A stretch of 64,000 nucleotides of DNA. It comes from Lachnospiraceae bacterium UBA3310 (GTDB taxonomy: Bacteria > Bacillota > Clostridia > Lachnospirales > Lachnospiraceae). Made by a program: the position numbers and the translations under genes. The stretch lies in assembly GCA_002361355.1 (NCBI GenBank), contig DESQ01000048.1, positions 112,539 to 176,538 on the forward strand. Direction: 5' to 3'. Below the pieces are notes generated by a model. The model saw only the letters and a list, made by a program, of their open reading frames with translations. It did not search any database and was not told the DNA's origin. Below, piece by piece: positions 35,100 through 43,990 of this stretch. Within the stretch, counting starts at the first letter, position 1. Each line of letters starts with the position of its first letter.

Positions 35100-36782
35100 C
35101 TACGGTTCTCCCCCGCTGTCCGCCCCGGTCTCATCGCTGCCGTAATACCACGACTCACAATATTTGTAACGGTGCTGCAGATGTGCTTCCGTTGCCCTGC
35201 AGCTTGCGGCAATCCGCATATTCTGCGCCGCCTCATCCTTCCCGTTATCGTACAGGGGAAGATACGCCACCAGCGTCTTTGCGTTCGCAATGACCGGATC
35301 CGTGATCACATCCTCGCTGCCGGCAGAGACAAAATACACCCTGTCATATTCCATCAATACATCGGCCACAGCCCAGATACACCACTCCTCTCCGGGTTTG
35401 TACACATAGACCACAGGGATGTCCGCCGCCGCCTGCTCTCCGGCAAGGGCAACCTCCTCCCTGGCTTCCGGATAGAGGAATACCACATCCGCACACAGAT
35501 GTCCGGCCACAATAACCGCAAGGCCAAATAACAGTGCCGCCCTCTCCGCAGCTTTCCTGGCTGTCCCTTTTACGGCGGACACGGCCACAGCCCGCCTCCA
35601 CAGCGTCCCGCAGGAATAGAAAACAAGAAATACGATAATTCCGTAGACCGGAAGCTGGTAGCGGTTAGAGGTATTCCCCAAAAGCAGCGCCGTCTTGGAA
35701 ACCGTCAGAAAATACCCTGCTGCCGTAAAGAGCAGCATCCAGAACGCCGCATCGAAACGCGTCTCATCCGGCGTTACGGTCACTCCAGCATTCCATCCGC
35801 CCCTGCGGTGTACCCTCACCGCCAGTATCACCACCACCAGAAGAATCACAAAGAACAGATAGCCGAATACATAGCCGTTCATCAAATCCAGAAAGAACCA
35901 GATCCGCGTAAAAGTGTTAGACAAGTCAAAAAAATTCTCCGTTGCCTGCGCCCCCCTCTGCCCCCGAAACATCTGCCCGAGACAGCACGGATACGTCAGG
36001 TATGCCAGAACAAACGCCGCCGCCTGACTGGCTGCGTACCACAGACAGCGGTACAGATTCCGGTCGCGCCATAACAGGTACGCGCAGAAGGCCAAAGCCA
36101 TATAAAACAGAAAGATAAAATAATAGTACTGCGTCAAAAATCCCACATAGGTCACAATCGCCGTAAACAGCAGAAACCTGGCGAAAGACAGTTTTTCCGC
36201 CCACGCCGTTTCCCCTTTTGGCCGCTGCACAGCCCGCACATGCAGCAAAGCGCAGAGCAGCACAAAAGTCGTGAGCATCTCATACATGCGGATAAATACC
36301 ACGCCGCTTATGGCGGCAGGCGTCAAACCGAAAACAAACGTCGTAAAATACGCTATTTTTCTGTCCCGTCCGCCCGCCAAATATGACAAGCAGGTCAATA
36401 AAATCAGATTGATGCCGTGAAAAAAAAGATTGACCGAGAGGCCGATCCATTTTGAGAACACACCCGGCACAAGTGACGCCATCGTGTGAAACACCCAATA
36501 ATACATGGGCGGATGTACGTCCCAGGACTGCACCTGTTTCACCAGCCCGTACCGAAAACGCTCACCCGGCAGCACCACAAACTCATTGCGCATGGTCTCC
36601 CTGTCCATCCACTTCCCGTCCTCCACATAGAAGCCGTTTGTGCGGGCCGTGGAATAATAGGTGTAAAACTCATCTTCATGGAAACCCTGTTTTAAAGTAC
36701 AAAAATAAAAGGCCGCCGCCATCAGCACGGCCCAGATCACAAAAAACCAGATTAAAAACTTTTTGTCAGTTCTTTTATTCAT
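35100..36782 (-). CDS. GT39-like polytopic glycosyltransferase (GT-C)
   Basis: About 560 residues and about eleven helices. The first extracytoplasmic loop has GFHEDEFYTYYS near residue 35, with the D-E pair typical of PMT/ArnT-type enzymes. A second loop has SWDVHPPMYYWVFH near 107-120, the HPP motif of the same class. Such enzymes transfer a sugar from a polyprenyl-phosphate carrier at the outer face of the membrane. It overlaps the preceding GT2 gene by a few bases. Acceptor unknown. Confidence 0.75.
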   Translation of the reverse strand: MNKRTDKKFLIWFFVIWAVLMAAAFYFCTLKQGFHEDEFYTYYSTARTNGFYVEDGKWMDRETMRNEFVVLPGERFRYGLVKQVQSWDVHPPMYYWVFHTMASLVPGVFSKWIGLSVNLFFHGINLILLTCLSYLAGGRDRKIAYFTTFVFGLTPAAISGVVFIRMYEMLTTFVLLCALLHVRAVQRPKGETAWAEKLSFARFLLFTAIVTYVGFLTQYYYFIFLFYMALAFCAYLLWRDRNLYRCLWYAASQAAAFVLAYLTYPCCLGQMFRGQRGAQATENFFDLSNTFTRIWFFLDLMNGYVFGYLFFVILLVVVILAVRVHRRGGWNAGVTVTPDETRFDAAFWMLLFTAAGYFLTVSKTALLLGNTSNRYQLPVYGIIVFLVFYSCGTLWRRAVAVSAVKGTARKAAERAALLFGLAVIVAGHLCADVVFLYPEAREEVALAGEQAAADIPVVYVYKPGEEWCIWAVADVLMEYDRVYFVSAGSEDVITDPVIANAKTLVAYLPLYDNGKDEAAQNMRIAASCRATEAHLQHRYKYCESWYYGSDETGADSGGEP

Positions 36783-37803
36783 CAACCGTTTTTCCCGCTA
36801 TTCTCATCTTTCCCGCATGCGCCCTTCTGACTGTCCGCGGCGCTGCCGCAAGCAGCAGCAGATAGACCCTGTTCTTTTTTGTCAGGTACGGATTTTTGAC
36901 GATATCCGCCACATGCCTGCGCAGATAACTTTTTACCTTCTGATAGAAAGCGTTGTTCTTCTTCATCTGGGAAATCGGCACATGCAGCATATAATCCAGT
37001 CTCTGACAGAGGTTAAAGCGGATCGCATATCCATGCAGCGCAGGATATTTTTTATCCACAAGCTCCTGTATTCTGTCCGCATTGTCCACAATATCCAGAA
37101 ACACCCGCGAAAAGCTGTCCTTTGTCTTCTTTCTGGTAGTACTCTCTCTTCTGCACACCACATGGTAACCCTGTTTCGGAAGGATGAAAACGCCGGAAAT
37201 TTCCTGTAAAAACTCCAGAAGCAGACGAAAATCCTCGTTCAACTCCCCCTCTGGAAAATGATGTCCCACAAAAACCTCTCTCGGAAACAGCTTTGTACAA
37301 AAGGAACAGTCACCCCGATGCATCAGAAGCTCCTTTAAAAAGGTTTCTGTATCACATAGCCACGCCTTCTCAGGCGGAATACAAATATCGGGGAGGCGCT
37401 TTCCCTCCTCGTCCACCTCATCGCGGGAAATCTGTACCGCCGGATAACCGCCCTCCTCCAGCGCGTGAACCATTTCCTCATAGACATAAGGTTCTATATA
37501 ATCGTCACTGTCCACAAAACCCAGATACTCTCCCTCCGCCATCTCAAGACCTACATTCCGGGCCGAAGACGCGCCGCCATTTTCCTTGTGTTGGACACGG
37601 ATCCGACTATCCTTTTCTGCCAACCGCTCACAAAGCTGATCCGTGCCGTCCGTAGATCCATCGTCAATAAGCAGAATTTCTATCCGGGAATACGTCTGCG
37701 CACAGATCGAACGGACACACCTCTCCAGACAGTCTATGGAATTATATACCGGCACAATCACGCTGATTTTTTTTCTGTCCATATTTGATAATCGGCGCCA
37801 CAC
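36775..37803 (-). CDS. GT2-family glycosyltransferase
   Basis: 335-342 residues. The GT-A domain has ISVIVPVYNSIDCLERC, LIDDGSTDGTDQLC and the acidic FVDSDDYIEP at about 101-110. The start is ambiguous: a GTG at 37803 has GGAGG 9 bp upstream, while the ATG at 37782 has no SD. Either way it overlaps the end of the previous GT4 gene by 41-62 bp. It probably extends the repeat unit in the cytoplasm. Confidence 0.85.
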   Translation of the reverse strand: MWRRLSNMDRKKISVIVPVYNSIDCLERCVRSICAQTYSRIEILLIDDGSTDGTDQLCERLAEKDSRIRVQHKENGGASSARNVGLEMAEGEYLGFVDSDDYIEPYVYEEMVHALEEGGYPAVQISRDEVDEEGKRLPDICIPPEKAWLCDTETFLKELLMHRGDCSFCTKLFPREVFVGHHFPEGELNEDFRLLLEFLQEISGVFILPKQGYHVVCRRESTTRKKTKDSFSRVFLDIVDNADRIQELVDKKYPALHGYAIRFNLCQRLDYMLHVPISQMKKNNAFYQKVKSYLRRHVADIVKNPYLTKKNRVYLLLLAAAPRTVRRAHAGKMRIAGKTVDE

Positions 37804-38926
37804 TTAAGGGCCCCTCCTCCTCCGGCACGATCCTTCCCTGCTGCAGCCTGTCCACAAACCGCAGAAGCGCTGACGCCGCATGCTCCGCATTCCACATATC
37901 ACAGATCGTCTCGTAAGCGGCGCGCCCCATATCGCACCTCGCCTCCCAATTCTCAAAGAGATCCAGCACCAGCGCCTCCATCTCCTTGTAACTGCCATTC
38001 TGATAGAGCAGTCCGTTCTCCCCGTGGCGGATCAGATAAGGCGCTGCACCCACTCTGGCGTCCACCACTTCCACGCAGCCGCTGTTCATCCCCTCATTAA
38101 CCACAGCGCCCCATCCTTCCAGATGGTTGCTGGTGAAAAGATGGATGTGACACTTTTCCATCACATCCCTCACCTGTTCCGGCTGCGTATACCCGTAAAA
38201 AGTAAAGGAATCCGAAAGCCCTTCCCGCTCTGTCTCCTGTTTCAGCGCAGACTCCAATTCGCCGCCGCCCAGCATGTGTATGTGAAAGGCATATCCTTTT
38301 TTTTGCAGGGTTTTCCCCAGCCGCACCGCATATTCCGGATGCTTAAGCGGAAGGAAACGCCCCGCCCAGACAATCTGCATTGGCCCATCCTTCGGCTTCA
38401 TGGCTGAAAAAGTTTCGTCATCGTATGTCCGCAGCTTCGTAAAATATCCCCATTTAAAAAGCTTATTCGGATACGCGCCAATCAGGTGAAAATCCGACGC
38501 CGCATACGCGCCCGCACAGAGCATACAGATATTTTCTTTCCGGTACCTGATATGCTCCCGGTATTTCGCCATAAGCCCCCTCGGAGAGACCGCCTTCCAC
38601 TGCCCCTCCCGGTAAAGCCGCTCGCTCACACGCAGCGTCGTCTTGCCCGACTGCAGCCTGGGTATCACAATATCCTCTCTGCCCGTCCAGCCAAAGAGTA
38701 CCACATCGCTCTCCATAATCCGTTTCAGGCACTCATACTCATCCTCATAAAGACACATGACATAGGGTATCTCGTCTACCGCAACGCTCCACCCCATTTC
38801 CACGCGCTCCGCTTCCATCGGCATGGTCTGGATAAACGCAAATCTCTTCCCCAGCCTCTCATAAAGTGCCTCGCAGAAAGGAAGCTGATGGTGATTGATG
38901 TAGTTAGACACAAAGGTAAAGGTCAT
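37742..38926 (-). CDS. GT4-family glycosyltransferase
   Basis: 394 residues of GT-B fold. The C-terminal donor domain has IVWAGRFLPLKHPEYAV, a family 'GR' strand, and LFTSNHLEGWGAVVNEGMNSG with the E-x7-E nucleotide-sugar motif. It overlaps the upstream GT4 gene by 4 bp and has GGAG 8 bp before the ATG. Donor unknown. Confidence 0.85.
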   Translation of the reverse strand: MTFTFVSNYINHHQLPFCEALYERLGKRFAFIQTMPMEAERVEMGWSVAVDEIPYVMCLYEDEYECLKRIMESDVVLFGWTGREDIVIPRLQSGKTTLRVSERLYREGQWKAVSPRGLMAKYREHIRYRKENICMLCAGAYAASDFHLIGAYPNKLFKWGYFTKLRTYDDETFSAMKPKDGPMQIVWAGRFLPLKHPEYAVRLGKTLQKKGYAFHIHMLGGGELESALKQETEREGLSDSFTFYGYTQPEQVRDVMEKCHIHLFTSNHLEGWGAVVNEGMNSGCVEVVDARVGAAPYLIRHGENGLLYQNGSYKEMEALVLDLFENWEARCDMGRAAYETICDMWNAEHAASALLRFVDRLQQGRIVPEEEGPLSVAPIIKYGQKKNQRDCAGI

Positions 38927-40209
38927 TCCATCATCTCCCGATAAATATGCATCAGGCGGTAGTAATTCTGATCCGCGTCGTGATTGATGCGGGCGTGTTT
39001 TCTGGCATTGTCGGAAAGGCGATCCACAATCGCCTCCTTCGTAAATACTTCAATAATGCTGTTTGCCAGCGCATCCACATCTCCGGGCGGATAGAGAAAC
39101 CCGTCCCCGCCATCTGTCAAAATGTTATGTATGCCTCCCACATTAGCTGCCACACAGGGTACGCCGAGAAGCATTGCCTCCCCCACAGAATTGGGAGAAT
39201 TTTCAAGCGCGGAAGGGCAGACGAACACCTGACAGCTCAGATACTGTGCCTTCATCTCCTCCGCGTCTATGCGTCCCACCATAAACACCTTTTCTTCCAG
39301 ATGGTTTTCTCTGATCAGCTTCTTTAAGTATTTGCCGTAAGCAGGCAGTTTCAACACATCTTTCCAGGTTTCCGCCCTCAAAATATCCGCGCCCGCCACA
39401 TAAATTTCCGTATCCGGAAACTGCTCTAAAATTTTGGGCATAGCCTGCAGAAGATAATGAAATCCCTTCAGGGGATAGTCGCCCTGGCTTAAAAAGATCC
39501 GATGCGTCTGACAGTTATTTTTATTCCATCTGTCACGGTAAAACACGCTGCGCAGCGTCTCATTCAAAAAATGATAGGCCGCATCAGGATTGATCTTCGC
39601 CGTCTCCTCCCTGTCAAAATCCGTGCGTCCCGCAATATGACCGACCCGCTTTATGGCCTCGATCTCATACTCGCCGCGCTTTTCAAACTTCTTCTGCTGT
39701 TGTCTGATGCTGTCCTTCCTCACTCTGTCACGGAAGGTACTCTTTCTCTGAATTTTCAGGGGAAGATCCGCCATATATACCTTCGCGATTGCGGAAATGA
39801 TTCCCTGAATCCCGATCAGCGTCCGCTCCGGCCGGTCAAATACTTTAATCGACGCCAGCGCGTGGGGAAACTCCGTGCCGAACACATGAAGAATATCCGG
39901 TTGAAAATCATTTAAAATAAGCTCAAACTCTTTCTCCAGCGCCACATCATAGCGCTCCGGTGTGGTCAGATCCTCCACGAACCCGTAACAGTGGCAGGAA
40001 ATATTTTCCCCAAGCTGCATCACTCTGTCAAAATTTCCCAGAGATTCCTCCACCGGAAAAGCGATCCCCAGCTCGATCCGGTTTCTTTCCTGCTCCATCA
40101 CAACCCGGTCAAGCAGCCCGGAAAGCCACCCTTCCCTGTTGCTGCAGGGAAGATTTAACCTCTTGGCAATCGCCGGCAGCATAATGTTACACACCCATAA
40201 AACCTTCAT
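38923..40209 (-). CDS. GT4-family glycosyltransferase
   Basis: About 428 residues, GT-B fold. N-terminal part LWVCNIMLPAIAKRL and a C-terminal domain with FLSQGDYPLKGFHYLLQA and VFVCPSALENSPNSVGEAMLLG, the GT4 donor-site pattern. The ATG at 40209 with GGAGAGG upstream is chosen over an earlier frame start. Adjacent to another GT4, a GT2 and the EpsG-like polymerase gene. Confidence 0.87.
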   Translation of the reverse strand: MKVLWVCNIMLPAIAKRLNLPCSNREGWLSGLLDRVVMEQERNRIELGIAFPVEESLGNFDRVMQLGENISCHCYGFVEDLTTPERYDVALEKEFELILNDFQPDILHVFGTEFPHALASIKVFDRPERTLIGIQGIISAIAKVYMADLPLKIQRKSTFRDRVRKDSIRQQQKKFEKRGEYEIEAIKRVGHIAGRTDFDREETAKINPDAAYHFLNETLRSVFYRDRWNKNNCQTHRIFLSQGDYPLKGFHYLLQAMPKILEQFPDTEIYVAGADILRAETWKDVLKLPAYGKYLKKLIRENHLEEKVFMVGRIDAEEMKAQYLSCQVFVCPSALENSPNSVGEAMLLGVPCVAANVGGIHNILTDGGDGFLYPPGDVDALANSIIEVFTKEAIVDRLSDNARKHARINHDADQNYYRLMHIYREMME

Positions 40210-40235
40210 TTGTACCTCTCCTTCCCTCTCGCACC

Positions 40236-41057
40236 TCAATCGGCCTCTCTCACCAGGCCTCCGTATATCTTTCTTTTTATCTTCTGGTAAAATTCCGCCG
40301 TCGCCTCATTCTCCGCCAGATATGTCCGCAGGGGCGCCAGTGTGGCAAGCATAATCAGCCGGTATTTGAAAACCTGTTCCCGGCTCATATATTTTCTCAC
40401 AATATGCGCATGCTCCACAAGGGAACGTCTTTTATTTTCCCTCGTCTCCGAGAAACCGTCCCCCTCGTAGGATGCCACGGTAACCGGCATATAATGCATG
40501 GACGCATGGGCCCTGTAATAACACCATAGAAAATGATCATAATCCGCACGAACTTTATAACATGTCCGGAATCCTCTCTTTTTTAAAAGACGGCTGTCAT
40601 AAAAGCAAGCCTGATGGCAGGGCACATTCCGGTAACAGGCAAAATCGTCTATTTGGGGATTTGACATCACAAGAGCGCCCGTAGCCCGCTCCCTGATATT
40701 GCCATAGAAAATCCGCACGCCCTTCCTACCGTTTGTCCGTGAAATCTCCTTCTTTACCTGTGCAAGAACCGTCTCATCCTGGAAATAATCTCCGCAGTTT
40801 AAAAAGAAAAAATACCTGCCCGACGCATGCGCAGCCGCCCGGTTCATGGCATCATAGATACCGGTATCTTTTTCCCGATAAATTTTGAGGTCTTCCCCTG
40901 CGCTCTCCACGGCAAGCCGTTCCACCGAACCGTCCGTGGAAAACCCGTCCTGTACAATAATCTCATAATCATCCTCGGTCTGCCGGCGGATGCTCTCTAT
41001 CGTTTTGTGTAGTTTTTCGCCCGCGTTGCGGCAGACGACAATAATGCTGAATGTCAT
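40236..41057 (-). CDS. GT2-family glycosyltransferase (short, WcaA/WbbD-like)
   Basis: 273 residues. FSIIVVCRNAGEKLHKTIES, VQDGFSTDGSVE and FFLNCGDYF form the GT-A nucleotide-sugar site; the CGD replaces the more common DSD. Basic C-terminus suggests peripheral membrane association. SD AGGG lies 6 bp before the ATG. It follows the EpsG-like gene by 18 bp. Confidence 0.83.
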   Translation of the reverse strand: MTFSIIVVCRNAGEKLHKTIESIRRQTEDDYEIIVQDGFSTDGSVERLAVESAGEDLKIYREKDTGIYDAMNRAAAHASGRYFFFLNCGDYFQDETVLAQVKKEISRTNGRKGVRIFYGNIRERATGALVMSNPQIDDFACYRNVPCHQACFYDSRLLKKRGFRTCYKVRADYDHFLWCYYRAHASMHYMPVTVASYEGDGFSETRENKRRSLVEHAHIVRKYMSREQVFKYRLIMLATLAPLRTYLAENEATAEFYQKIKRKIYGGLVREAD

Positions 41058-41075
41058 AATAATCCCTCTCTTTTG

Positions 41076-42239
41076 TCAGGTAACGTCCGACAGAATGTCC
41101 ACCATCTCATGGAAGAAAAATGTCCGGTACGGCAAAATCAATACCCCGTCGTTCGCGCCTTTTCTCAGGTACATCGCAAAGTACAAAAGCGCCGCCAGAA
41201 GGATGCCCACCCGGAAAAGCCGCCGCCATTTTCTGTCCGGCACCGCCCTCAAAAGCATCGGCAAAAACAGAATCTGGCTCACCATCAAATAATAGCCGAT
41301 CCGCGATATAATCGGCAGGAAAGAGCAGAACACATAGAGAATAAGCGCGCCCAGATTCAGATAAAAGTAAAACCAGAACCGGCGGTTCCACAAAGTTTCC
41401 TCCGGCAATCTTTCTTCCGCCCCGTTTTGCTTTTTGGCGCCATCCTCCGGCCGCCGCATCCGGTATACAATCCCCGCAAAGACAAGAACCGCCGCACAGC
41501 GCAAAATGCTGATATAACTTGTGCCACCCTCCAGATACTCCGTATCCTCATAGGTCGGATAAAGAATCACCACCAATTTCAGATAGTAGTCCTGCAGGAA
41601 TAAAAAGGTGGTGCAAAAAAGCGCCGCAATCGCGAGCTGCCATTTTTTCCACGCCAGAGATGCCAGAAAATACAGCGGGATCACCACCAAAAGCGACTTG
41701 TGAAAAGCCGAGCCAAGAAGAACCAGAACGACAAACCGCCCCCACTGCCTGCGAAGCACAAATTTCATGGAATAGAGCGCGACAGCAAGAGCCAGATAAT
41801 AGCGCACCGTACTGAAGGTCTGAAAGTAATACCCCAGCGTCATGAAAAGAAAAAAAGCAAGCCCAAATTCATCGCTCTGCTCATACATGGCAAGCAGAAA
41901 AAACAAAACGGTTACGAACGAATAAAACGCGAACACCAGCAGAAAATTCTCATAACCCGACAGTCCGTATACCAGTTTGACCAAAAGATTGAATCCAACC
42001 TCCGTGGGCACATAAGCATCGCAGTTGACCAGATGCATAAATTCCACGTACCTGGCATAGTCATTTCCCACATTCAGCCTGCAGGCGGAGAGCAAAAACA
42101 GAATAGCAAAAATCGCCGTCAGGCAGACGCGGTTGCAAAGCTGCTGTCTGGTAAGTTTATAAGATTGTCTCGTAGGATGGTTGTCCACAAGGCCCGCAAG
42201 GAGCGCAGTGACAGCCGCAACCGTGATATACAAAATCAT
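41076..42239 (-). CDS. EpsG-family polysaccharide polymerase-like membrane protein
   Basis: About 387 residues with nine to eleven helices. The features CRLNVGNDYARYVEF and TFSTVRYYLALAVALYS match the EpsG family (G-x-D-Y and a conserved R-x-x-[LY]), which takes the place of Wzy in Gram-positive exopolysaccharide loci. It probably joins flipped repeat units at the outer face. The ATG at 42239 overlaps the stop of the previous GT2 gene as ATGA. The other polymerase candidate is the Wzy_C protein at 3.5 kb. Confidence 0.82.
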   Translation of the reverse strand: MILYITVAAVTALLAGLVDNHPTRQSYKLTRQQLCNRVCLTAIFAILFLLSACRLNVGNDYARYVEFMHLVNCDAYVPTEVGFNLLVKLVYGLSGYENFLLVFAFYSFVTVLFFLLAMYEQSDEFGLAFFLFMTLGYYFQTFSTVRYYLALAVALYSMKFVLRRQWGRFVVLVLLGSAFHKSLLVVIPLYFLASLAWKKWQLAIAALFCTTFLFLQDYYLKLVVILYPTYEDTEYLEGGTSYISILRCAAVLVFAGIVYRMRRPEDGAKKQNGAEERLPEETLWNRRFWFYFYLNLGALILYVFCSFLPIISRIGYYLMVSQILFLPMLLRAVPDRKWRRLFRVGILLAALLYFAMYLRKGANDGVLILPYRTFFFHEMVDILSDVT

Positions 42240-43018
42240 CTGCCGCGCGCCTCCCGCACGCCCATACACATGATAGAAAACGCCTTTCCCACGGAAATCT
42301 TCTGGCACACCGTCTCCCTGTGCGCCAGCAGGAACCGCAGGGACAGCGGTATTGCCAGCTTCCCGTAAAGGTGATGGTAAAGCACGCCCCTGTCACGGAA
42401 AAATTTTTCATGGTAGCCGGAAAACCATGTGGATTCTCTCTCCTGCTCTTCCCCAATACACGCGGTATGCGCGTAAATCCGAAGCCCTGCCTTTAAACAG
42501 TCCCGCAAAAACAAGCTGTCCTCCCCATTGCTGTATTTTGCACCTCCACCAAAAAGGAGGGAGTAATGCGCGTTCGCCCTGCGAAACGCCGACAGCCTGC
42601 CCGAAATGCTGTAAGCCGGATATCGCCCGTAGCTGCGGTTGGTAATCCGGCGGATCTCCCGGTTCCAATAGGTTCTGCGGGCAGGCGCCACCTTCACATT
42701 AAAAAGGATCATATCAGCATCCGGCAGATCCCTGTAGGCTTTCTCAATCTGCGCCTCATAGTCCGCCGCCAGTATGATGTCCTCGTCGGAAAAAAGCACC
42801 ACATCTCCCGACGCATGTAAGAGCGCCGTGTTGCGGCTGAGTCCCACGCCCCGCTCCGGCATGGAAAAACATTTCGCACTTCCCTTACCCGCCGCAAACG
42901 TATCGTAAGCGTACCGGTCGCACTGATTGACCAGCACCGCATCCGTGTGAATATTCATTTTTGAGATAAGTCCCGCGGCGTCCTGATCAACCGCAGAGAC
43001 GAGAACCTCCAGTTTCAT
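42236..43018 (-). CDS. GT2-family glycosyltransferase
   Basis: 260 residues. The N-terminus lacks the classic VIPxYN start but has LSRNTALLHASGDVVLFSDEDIIL (split here across the GT-A metal site) and a C-terminal helical segment. This pattern fits a GT2-like transferase that uses a D-x-D variant (SDED). It overlaps both the Wzz-like gene (32 bp) and the EpsG-like gene (4 bp), so it is tightly coupled to chain-length and polymerase proteins. Confidence 0.75.
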   Translation of the reverse strand: MKLEVLVSAVDQDAAGLISKMNIHTDAVLVNQCDRYAYDTFAAGKGSAKCFSMPERGVGLSRNTALLHASGDVVLFSDEDIILAADYEAQIEKAYRDLPDADMILFNVKVAPARRTYWNREIRRITNRSYGRYPAYSISGRLSAFRRANAHYSLLFGGGAKYSNGEDSLFLRDCLKAGLRIYAHTACIGEEQERESTWFSGYHEKFFRDRGVLYHHLYGKLAIPLSLRFLLAHRETVCQKISVGKAFSIMCMGVREARGR

Positions 43019-43979
43019 AACCCATCCACCCGTAATACCTTCTCAAAAACTTCTCGTCGGCCTCCCGTATTGCCACGCCGCACAGTTCGCACTCCTGCGT
43101 TTTCAACTGTTCTATCATATAAGACACAAAAGCCGCATGTACGCCGCCAAAGGGCAGGGAAAGCACCACGCCGCCGGCTTCACGCATTTTCCGAAACGCT
43201 TCTTCTGTAAAAGGCTTTTCCTTCTCCACCTCACATACGAACAGGCCGCCCCGTTTTTTCTGCAGATACGAAAAGTTCTTCTCATAATCGGATTGCAGCG
43301 ATTCCATGCCGGAGGCGTAGCCAAGAAACGACACATCCGTCACTTTCCTGACATCTCCCGCCACCAGAATCCGGTCATCCATCACATAATAAAGCGAGAT
43401 GCCAAGAAGGCTTAAAATGAAACCCAACAGCGTGCCCACCATGACAGCCTGCGCCATCCGGCTATCCGCCACCACAAGTTTTGCCTGCGTCGTCTGAATT
43501 GCGTTAATTGCCAAAAACTCCTTTGCCTGTGTCCCGTAATTTTCAAGAGCCTGCACCACAGCGCCAAGAATCTCGTCCGTGCGCACCGCCGAATTGGTCG
43601 TGACCGTTACCGTAAGAATACGGATATCGGACAAAATCTCCGCCTGCAGAGCCGCCTCCACTTCCTCCCTCGTATAGTCCGGAGAAAGATTGGCAAGCGT
43701 CAGATTCATGATCGGATCCGTCGCCATCAAATCATTCCATGTGTAACCGTTGTATGCCTGATAGACCTCTCCTGTCTTGTCCACCGCAAAGTCAAGCTGC
43801 ACCTTCGTAAACGCCTGATATTCCCGCTCCGACTCCGGCACTGTGCGCACAATTGTGTAGACGGCTGCCCCGATCAGCGCGCCGCCAATCACTGTACATA
43901 AAAGCAGAGGCAGACGCCTCAAAAGACAGAGCATATATTTTTTCAAATCCATGCCTTCCCCGGCATACTGTCTCTCCAT
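42987..43979 (-). CDS. Wzz/CpsC-like chain-length protein with a kinase-like C-terminal remnant
   Basis: 330 residues. Helix 1 (about 20-38), a Wzz-type extracytoplasmic domain and helix 2 (about 178-196) are followed by about 130 cytoplasmic residues. That tail has GGVVLSLPFGG, EQLKTQECELCGVAI and ADEKFLRRYYG, reminiscent of the last strands of BY-kinase (CpsD/Wzc) domains, but there is no Walker A motif or Tyr cluster. Wzz proteins set polymer length. No tyrosine kinase or phosphatase gene is seen in the locus, so control of this protein must differ from the Wzc/CpsCD scheme or be encoded elsewhere. SD AGAGG, 7 bp. Confidence 0.75.
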   Translation of the reverse strand: MERQYAGEGMDLKKYMLCLLRRLPLLLCTVIGGALIGAAVYTIVRTVPESEREYQAFTKVQLDFAVDKTGEVYQAYNGYTWNDLMATDPIMNLTLANLSPDYTREEVEAALQAEILSDIRILTVTVTTNSAVRTDEILGAVVQALENYGTQAKEFLAINAIQTTQAKLVVADSRMAQAVMVGTLLGFILSLLGISLYYVMDDRILVAGDVRKVTDVSFLGYASGMESLQSDYEKNFSYLQKKRGGLFVCEVEKEKPFTEEAFRKMREAGGVVLSLPFGGVHAAFVSYMIEQLKTQECELCGVAIREADEKFLRRYYGWMGYETGGSRLCG

Positions 43980-43990
43980 CCTGCTACCTC

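Noticed and set aside
35018..35290. N-terminal extension of the mtnA-like gene
   Set aside because: It would overlap the neighbouring GT39-like gene by almost 200 bp and encodes Arg-rich, non-family sequence; the ATG at 35017 starts the conserved domain.
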